The notes below the pieces were generated by a model, which ran no database searches, was not told the DNA's origin, and saw only the letters and a program-made list of their open reading frames with translations. DNA of 64,000 nucleotides from Heliopora coerulea (Eukaryota > Cnidaria > Anthozoa > Scleralcyonacea > Helioporidae): the NCBI GenBank assembly GCA_030142905.1, contig JASJOG010000008.1, forward strand, positions 248,001 to 312,000, in the 5' to 3' direction. Of the stretch, positions 58,082 to 64,000 are shown in pieces; within the stretch, counting starts at the first letter, position 1, and each line of letters opens with the position of its first letter. A program made the translations under genes and the position numbers.

Positions 58082-58354
58082 CGAAAGGGTCAATCAATTT
58101 ATCACGTTTATTCCTGTGTCAGATGTGATTTCAGAAGGTTTGTTTTGTGGATTATCAGCGAACGCTATTTTGATAAATTGGAGTCTTTAAATACAATAGA
58201 TAAAATTTGTTCAATTATCAACCCTTTAAGGCTTCAAAGCCGTATTTGTTGTCTTTAATACATGGTTGAGAGCAATAAAATAATTTTAGTGCATTCATGC
58301 GGACATGGATGTGGATATGTACTGTAAGGATATTGATATAAGTTTAGGTAGACT

Positions 58355-58405
58355 CACAGATACACACGCACGCACACACACACGCACGCAGATTCGTGCA
58401 CACGC
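58355..58405. repeat. (CA)n-like microsatellite
   Basis: ACACACGCACGCACACACAC units, imperfect. Confidence 0.85.
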
Positions 58406-58549
58406 AAGCACATTCGCACAACCAAGGGAGCGCGCACATACGTTCACAAAAGTGCGAAAAGATTGAAAATGCACGTTACTGCAGTTATATATTTTCAAAC
58501 GAAGGCTAACAAGATGTTAAATAGCTTCTCCGTCAAAGCTGCAGGACTT

Positions 58550-58834
58550 TTATCTCAGATTTGCATCCTTGGGCTCCTGGGCCTGATTAGTCGATTGATA
58601 AATTTTCATATTTCGGAGAAATATTCCATGAGGTGAATGTTTCCACCTGCCCAACTTGGTGATCTCTAGGTTGGACCAGGTCACTAATCTTACTTTATCC
58701 ATCAACCCACGTTTCTTTTTGTTATAGTGCATATCAGCAAAAAGCTTGAAAGAATCATCTTTAGACGTTTTCAAAATGAATTTTTGTCTTTGACCAGTGA
58801 AATAACAATCGTCTCCCTTGTCCCGAGATACCAT
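58550..58834 (-). other. Unassigned exon-like ORF, 94 codons
   Basis: On the - strand it encodes CYFTGQRQKFILKTSKDDSF, DKVRLVTWSNLEITKLGRWK and HSPHGIFL. The run of hydrophobic/charged alternation and two Trp look more like protein than chance. I considered a receptor ligand-binding-domain fragment because of the LxxxKLGxW pattern, but cannot support it. No clear splice sites. Confidence 0.25.
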
Positions 58835-59380
58835 GTTTTATTTTCGCATCAACACCAATCTGTTCAGGAATAGACTTCAATGGCATACCTATTCTGAGAT
58901 ACCTCTGTGGTCAGATCTATCAATTGATGAACTAGTTGATTTATGGACTCTGTGTCAAAGGTAGCCTTTACAGATCAAGGGGAAATGATGAAAGATTATA
59001 ATTTATACAAAGAGCATATGTTATACAAAGAAGTGGTATCATTAGGGCAAGGATTAAATATATTCAGATAATTATTGAGATAGTAATGGACACAATTTTT
59101 AGTAGAGTGATTATGAGAATTACAAAGACGGCCATGGAAGGATTTATTTGAGATTACAAAAAGAATTATAGAGAGAATTATCAGTGAGACTTGCTGTGAG
59201 TTTCACTGCTTTAAATCAGTTTATATGGTCAGTTCATTACTTTTAGTTTTTGCGACTCTATAGTTTTGCACCCCACACTAGTCGGAGTGTACGATATCCA
59301 TGGAGACTGCCTTCGTAGCAGGCTAAGCGTGTGAAAATAATTAAACTTTTAGAGCGTGGTCTTTACGTCGGCGATTGCCT

Positions 59381-59480
59381 CAATCCTATCGCGGCAGGAT
59401 TCCAACCCTTGACGAGTAAAATCGTCTGGTGTTAGCCAGAGTAAAATATTAGAAGACTGATCCTGCCGGGAAATTAAAGA
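59381..59480 (+). repeat. CCCGGCGGG-type ~100 bp repeat, copy D
   Basis: Core CTTGACGAGTAAAATCGTCT, then GTTAGCCAGAGTAAAAT, ending TCCTGCCGGGAAATTAAAG. Same orientation as copy C (14062) and about 45 kb from it. Confidence 0.75.
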
Positions 59481-60031
59481 TTTAAAATAGGCTTAAAAAT
59501 ACATGTAGGCTCAATTCAAAGGTTAATCTACTCGCAACAGGTAGGTCGAGTAATATGCGCTCGGTTTTAATTGGCTGAGTTCAGAGCCATGGCGAAAACT
59601 ATAGCCATTATTTTTGCTTTCTACATTAATTGCTATCGATGTTTTTGTCTTCACTAAGTCTTATGAATCCCTGTTATCAACAACATTCATTTATCGTAAG
59701 AACATTTTAAACAGAACGTTTTGTGCTGTCAAGTCCCACGAACCACGCACAATGCAATCTACCCAATTGGCAGTGTGCGATCTGTGAAGAGTGATTCCAG
59801 TGTAAATATGGTAATAATTGCCTTTACATTTTATAAAGGATTGTTTGCTTTTACCTAAGTTGTGGGCTTCCTTTAATATATTGCGAGATTTACATAGACA
59901 AGAATTAAAGATAACAGACTGCCGCCGACAGGCAGAGATGTCAAGGTATCATTAATTAACCTCTGGAAACGAAAATGTCTTACTGCAATATTTCAAAGAA
60001 ATTGTATAGAATATAAGAAGGATTTTTAAGA

Positions 60032-61288
60032 ATGGACGCTGAATGGACAGAAGAATGTATCCTAACACAATCTACACAAAGCAAAGAGTATCGATTGCCG
60101 ACACAGAAATATCAAGAAAAAAAAAACAAGACTGTACTTAATGCAAGTCAAAATTCTAAAGTAAAGCAAACGTGTAAGAAAAAATTCAAGTTAACTGATA
60201 ATATCCTGGCACTTTATAGTACGCCTGTAGAACGAAAAATTCCAGTGATGCGAGCAAGGAGCGTCGAAAGAGCCAGGAGACATTCATATGTCGAAGGGCG
60301 GCCTTGGTTGGCTAATGTCTCCGGACAAGACACTGATCCTAATTGTTCTGCTCTTCAATTTTCAAGTAACCTGGTAAATGATTATATTCAGAGAAGTGGA
60401 GATCATCATTCAGTTTCATGCCCTTTGGTCAGAAAATCACCAATTGACGGTCATGCATTGGAAGACGAACAATGTGCATCGGAGCTGAACATTAAAATAA
60501 AAACATTGAAGGAACTACGTCCTTGTCACTCCAGATTTACCAAAGAAATTTCCTTTAAACCAGGAGAAGCACTTAAGGTAAACGGCATGACATTACGAGA
60601 ACGATTAAAGATTGGCTTAACTCCTTTTAATAATTTCACAAAGCCAGTCAGAAATATCAAACGAAATTGGGCCCCAAAGCATTGGTGGAAGTATCTCAAT
60701 GAAAAAATAAATAAAAATTCCACACCTTCCAACGCTGTTACGCCCAAGTTCGCGAATAAGCTGTGTAAATTATGTCAGCTGGACCCTGAACATCAAGGCT
60801 TAGTAAAACCATTGGGGAAGGATATTCTACACATTGATCTGAAACGATTAACCCAAGTTCGATCCAAAGACTGGTCATCATATGGACATTATACCAGAAT
60901 TCACAAACTGCGCTACACAAAACGATGCACGAATTTGAGAGACGATAAAGAGCACCAGGTTGATGTAGACGAGGATTATTTAAGTGTTGACGTTGACAGT
61001 TTGATGAAAGTGTACGAGCAGAAGAAAGACAGTGAAGTAGAGCCAGGCAATTTGACAGCTTCACTAGACGGCGAGGTGGTACAGAATGGCAGTAGAAAAT
61101 ATGTCTTTCCTTGGGTTAAATCCGACAGCAATGGGGATTGCCACCACTCCAGCAATGAAGTAATCTCTTCTTCAGCCAATAGTAGCACTTTAAGTGATGG
61201 TTACGCACGTCTGCAACGCCCTAATACAACAACACTTAGATCGTGTGTGTCATTTACTAGCAGAAAAACGTGTTTTACTAATGTCTAA
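60032..61288 (+). CDS. Orphan intronless ORF, 418 residues
   Basis: ATG at 60032 follows an in-frame TAA at 60014. It starts MDAEWTEECILTQSTQSKEY, is Lys/Arg/Ser/Asn-rich, includes MRARSVERARRHSYVEGRPW, a Trp-rich stretch RNWAPKHWWKYLNEK, a CKLCQ pair and a Ser-rich C-terminus ending KTCFTNV. No signal peptide, membrane helix or family domain recognised. An AATAAA overlaps the stop codon (61287-61292). A 1.25 kb uninterrupted frame in AT-rich DNA is very unlikely by chance. It could be a lineage-restricted gene, a retrocopy, or a large single exon of a bigger gene. Confidence 0.65.
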   Translation: MDAEWTEECILTQSTQSKEYRLPTQKYQEKKNKTVLNASQNSKVKQTCKKKFKLTDNILALYSTPVERKIPVMRARSVERARRHSYVEGRPWLANVSGQDTDPNCSALQFSSNLVNDYIQRSGDHHSVSCPLVRKSPIDGHALEDEQCASELNIKIKTLKELRPCHSRFTKEISFKPGEALKVNGMTLRERLKIGLTPFNNFTKPVRNIKRNWAPKHWWKYLNEKINKNSTPSNAVTPKFANKLCKLCQLDPEHQGLVKPLGKDILHIDLKRLTQVRSKDWSSYGHYTRIHKLRYTKRCTNLRDDKEHQVDVDEDYLSVDVDSLMKVYEQKKDSEVEPGNLTASLDGEVVQNGSRKYVFPWVKSDSNGDCHHSSNEVISSSANSSTLSDGYARLQRPNTTTLRSCVSFTSRKTCFTNV

Positions 61289-61837
61289 TAAAGGTTTAAC
61301 AAAAAAAATCTGGTTATAACTTGGCATTTTTGTTGTGCTTCTTATACCTATGTACAACTTTGTACAAGCAGGTTGCAGTCAGTTTCTTGAGATCCAATAG
61401 TCCATTATATTACGGCCCACGTTGGAGATCAAACTCTTCAGCAGCTAGCTAATGACATTCTTGTGTTAAAACATGGCCGCTGAAATCACGTACAACCCGG
61501 CTATTTTATTTTATGGTAACAATCGTTCCATTTGCAAGGATTGCCTTCCTAGATGTAAGCATACACCAATTCCATGTATCATCCATGCAGTTACAGTTTT
61601 ATTAAAACTACATACGATGTCTGCTCATGTTCGAGAACTAACCATAATTTTTAACTGTTGTTACCTAATAGAGTACTGTAAGAGCAGTTTCCTCAGCATG
61701 TACTGTTTACTACAACTTGTCCTAAAATCATCTTTTTCTACGTAGAGTTAGAATTTTTTGCGTTTATACCATCAACAATTTACCGCAAAACATGGGTGAA
61801 CTGAAGCTTTTAGATGTTTGAATAACTTCTTATATTT

Positions 61838-61925
61838 CAGGGGCGGAGATATGGGGGGGGGGGCAAGGGGGCTTGAGCCCCCCACTTTTAAAGTTGGGGG
61901 ATAGAGCCCCCCATTTCTGCCGAAA
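61838..61925 (+). repeat. G/C-rich CAGGGGCGGA-type short element, copy 2
   Basis: TTCAGGGGCGGAGATATGGG followed by a G tract, then CTTGAGCCCCCCACTTTT and GAGCCCCCCATTTC. Inverted relative to 32440-32530. The homopolymers produce a spurious Pro-rich - strand frame. Confidence 0.6.
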
Positions 61926-63199
61926 AAACCAACATTTGTACTTTCATATTTAATGAATCTTGACATCTGGAGGAAATGTGGCATAACATCAAGTGGAAAA
62001 AAGTCCCCGACTAAAGTGTAATAATTGATCAATAAAACTAAAACTGTAGAGAGGCAACTATGGATATGTCCTGAAATGTTCGCGCTAGTATTTACCAGCC
62101 ATCAGAAAACACGCATTTTGCGTGGTTTTCCTCGTAACCAAAAGCTCAATGGCAAAAAGACAGCGTACTTTGTTCAATATAGGGTCTCTACCAGACAAAA
62201 AAAGGAAAAAGAATTTGTGGATTTGCATGATGAAAGGATTAAGTACTTTGGACATTTTAATGTTTAAAACGTGCATGTAGTAGTACACTTATGGTCTCCG
62301 TCACCGTTTTTTGTGTGAGTTTCTGTTGTATTTCAGAGCTTTATAATAAAAAAAATTATTGTAAGATACGTAAATATGAGATTGCATAATTTAAAAATCA
62401 AAAAGGTTTCCTAAAATTTATGAAAGCCGTACAGCTTTACAACATTTGTTTGAACAATATCCTGCAAAAACTCTTCTGCAAGTTATTTGCCTTCTGTGCT
62501 AAGTTACATCCGATAGCTATTAGCCCCCTCTTCCTTTTGGGGGCTGTCTCCGCTCTTGTATTTTGATCACAAATTCTAGTTACTCACTGTTTCTGCATTT
62601 CTGTACTACCAAAAAAAGTATGTTGAGCCTTCGACTAGTTTCTATCCAGTTTCTATTTATATTACCACTTGAAACTCCACCTCTCCACATACTTGATGTC
62701 CACTTAATTAGAGTAGGCCTGTCAGAAGCAGGGGATGGGGGTATAGCCACCCAAATAATTCACCAAAATGAGATTTCTAGCCAACACGTAGGGAAATTGA
62801 TGAAAAGATGGAATTAAATTGTACATTTTGTCAGAAAAAAAGCAATTTATAGATGATTCAGGAACTCTATTTTAAAAAAATTCCCTGACTGAGAATTCAC
62901 CCCTTTTATAGCGACGCTATAAAAGGGTAAGCCAAACAATATATAAAGCAATAAATGGTTGAACATGCCACATTTACTGATTTTTCTGGTTGTTATACGT
63001 CGTATTATAATCATTCGAGACGTCCTGCGCATGTTCATTCACTTATAGTCATCCTACCCGCGCAGTGTTTGGGCACGATTCACATTTTATTACGTCCGCG
63101 ATGTGTCATAGCCATCTGTATTCTTTTTGGCGAATACTTAAAGCTTGTAATATTATAAATATAAACAAAAACTGGCGCCACTTTCAAATTCATTTGTGG

Positions 63200-63643
63200 C
63201 AAATATGCTCGGTCGCTCTCATCCAACAGCTCGGACTTCTACCTCTGCGCAAAGCACAACTCTGCGTTCTGGGGGGGCTTAACAAGCATGATCGCAATAA
63301 AGCCTACTACCAGAAGAATAAAAGTGCAATTAAAGAGAGCAAGGCCTACTACGGCTTCAAAATGGAAGTGAAACGCGATGAGGAAGGGCGCTAGGTAGAA
63401 GTACGTAAAAAGATCAACACCGTGAGGAATCAGTTACTGTCCAACGGAAAACTGGCAGGAAATATTGAAGTGATGGAATTGCTCTTGGATTGTTGGCTCA
63501 GTCAAAACAGTTCGAATGGCCAACAGGCGCAAAATACTATCCAGGCAGCAAAGTCGTTGCAAACAAATTCATCTCCTATATTCTCCTCAATTGAACGTGA
63601 TATTCGTCCACCGGAAATTAGTCTGAACTCAATTGACCAATAA
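63200..63643 (+). pseudogene. Stop-interrupted ORF of unknown family
   Basis: One frame reads GGLNKHDRNKAYYQKNKSAI then KESKAYYGFKMEVKRDEEGR, a TAG at 63392, and continues without shift VEVRKKINTVRNQLLSNGKL to a stop at 63643. Continuity across the stop suggests a once-longer basic protein, perhaps transposon-derived (RxKAYYxKNK-type repeats). Not identified. Confidence 0.3.
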
Positions 63644-64000
63644 CATGCGACCTTTCCTTAATCATAATTGACAGGCTGAGAAACTCAGCCTCTTCTTATG
63701 CGATCGCTCCGTGTTTAAACGGAAACCCAAAGCACATGTCTTTTCATGCAGTATTTTCTTGTGTCTGATTGTGATTAAGAAGCGATCCATCATCATTATA
63801 GAAATGACAATGCTAATGCTTATAATTAACCGTTCATTATGGTCAATTCTTTCCAGATGTCAGCAATGAGCTGCAGCGCAAAATCACGAGATGCAAAAAA
63901 TTTTGTTTCGAATCTGCTCCCCTCTAGCTCTACTTGAAATTACTTTTTCAGATAGCTTGTTCATGAGCAGTGTAATTGTGAAGAAATGGCTTCCAAACGT

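Larger units (their letters stand above)
61289..64000. other. Mostly noncoding 3' end of window
   Basis: Contains a short repeat (61838), an ORF of 90 codons at 61473-61745 that starts in good context (AACATGGCCGCTG) but has no recognisable domain, and a stop-interrupted frame at 63065-63643. No RNA gene recognised. Confidence 0.45.

Noticed and set aside
61772..62032. 86-codon - strand Pro-rich ORF
   Set aside because: It is generated by the G/C homopolymers of the CAGGGGCGGA-type repeat.

Overview
The window is a piece of an animal nuclear genome. It is AT-rich, its genes are split by GT-AG introns of 74 bp to about 2.7 kb, and it is full of decayed retroelements and palindromic repeats. 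The combination of an astacin-discoidin protein, Penelope-like ends, CR1/L2-like and R2/Dong-like LINE remnants and a CCCGGCGGG-bounded ~100 bp repeat suggests a cnidarian, most likely an anthozoan (coral or sea anemone). That assignment is inference, not proof.

Layout. (1) 1-3779: intronic or upstream DNA with a TA microsatellite and a Penelope-like palindrome. (2) 3780-29019, + strand: 21 exons of a Na+/K+-ATPase alpha subunit, 962 residues, from just before M1 to the terminal ETYY and stop. Every junction can be read and every phase matches. The N-terminal ~60 residues lie outside the window. The introns hold a tRNA-like SINE, foldback elements, a LINE remnant and several short-repeat families. 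(3) 29020-37243: mostly noncoding flank with repeats and one small candidate secreted-peptide exon. (4) 37244-39559: a 2.3 kb element with long inverted ends and a 109-codon ORF. (5) 39598-40356: a Penelope-like GIY-YIG fragment inside an almost perfect 274 bp inverted repeat. (6) 41089-49115, - strand: three exons of an astacin metalloprotease with a discoidin (F5/8C) domain. Its large intron is packed with a restriction-like-endonuclease LINE remnant, another reverse-transcriptase remnant and nested palindromes. (7) 50940-55921, + strand: a nearly complete CR1/L2-like LINE with an esterase-type ORF1 and a broken ORF2. (8) 57521-61288: two intronless + strand ORFs (186 and 418 codons) with no family I recognise. 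(9) 61289-64000: noncoding DNA with a repeat and a stop-interrupted ORF.

The ATPase is a housekeeping plasma-membrane pump and the astacin-like protein is probably secreted. They share no visible pathway. The least explained material is the set of palindromes whose cores resemble the hammerhead motif of Penelope-like elements, the inverted-end element with its small ORF, and the pair of orphan ORFs. I saw no CRISPR array, operon, phage or tRNA gene.
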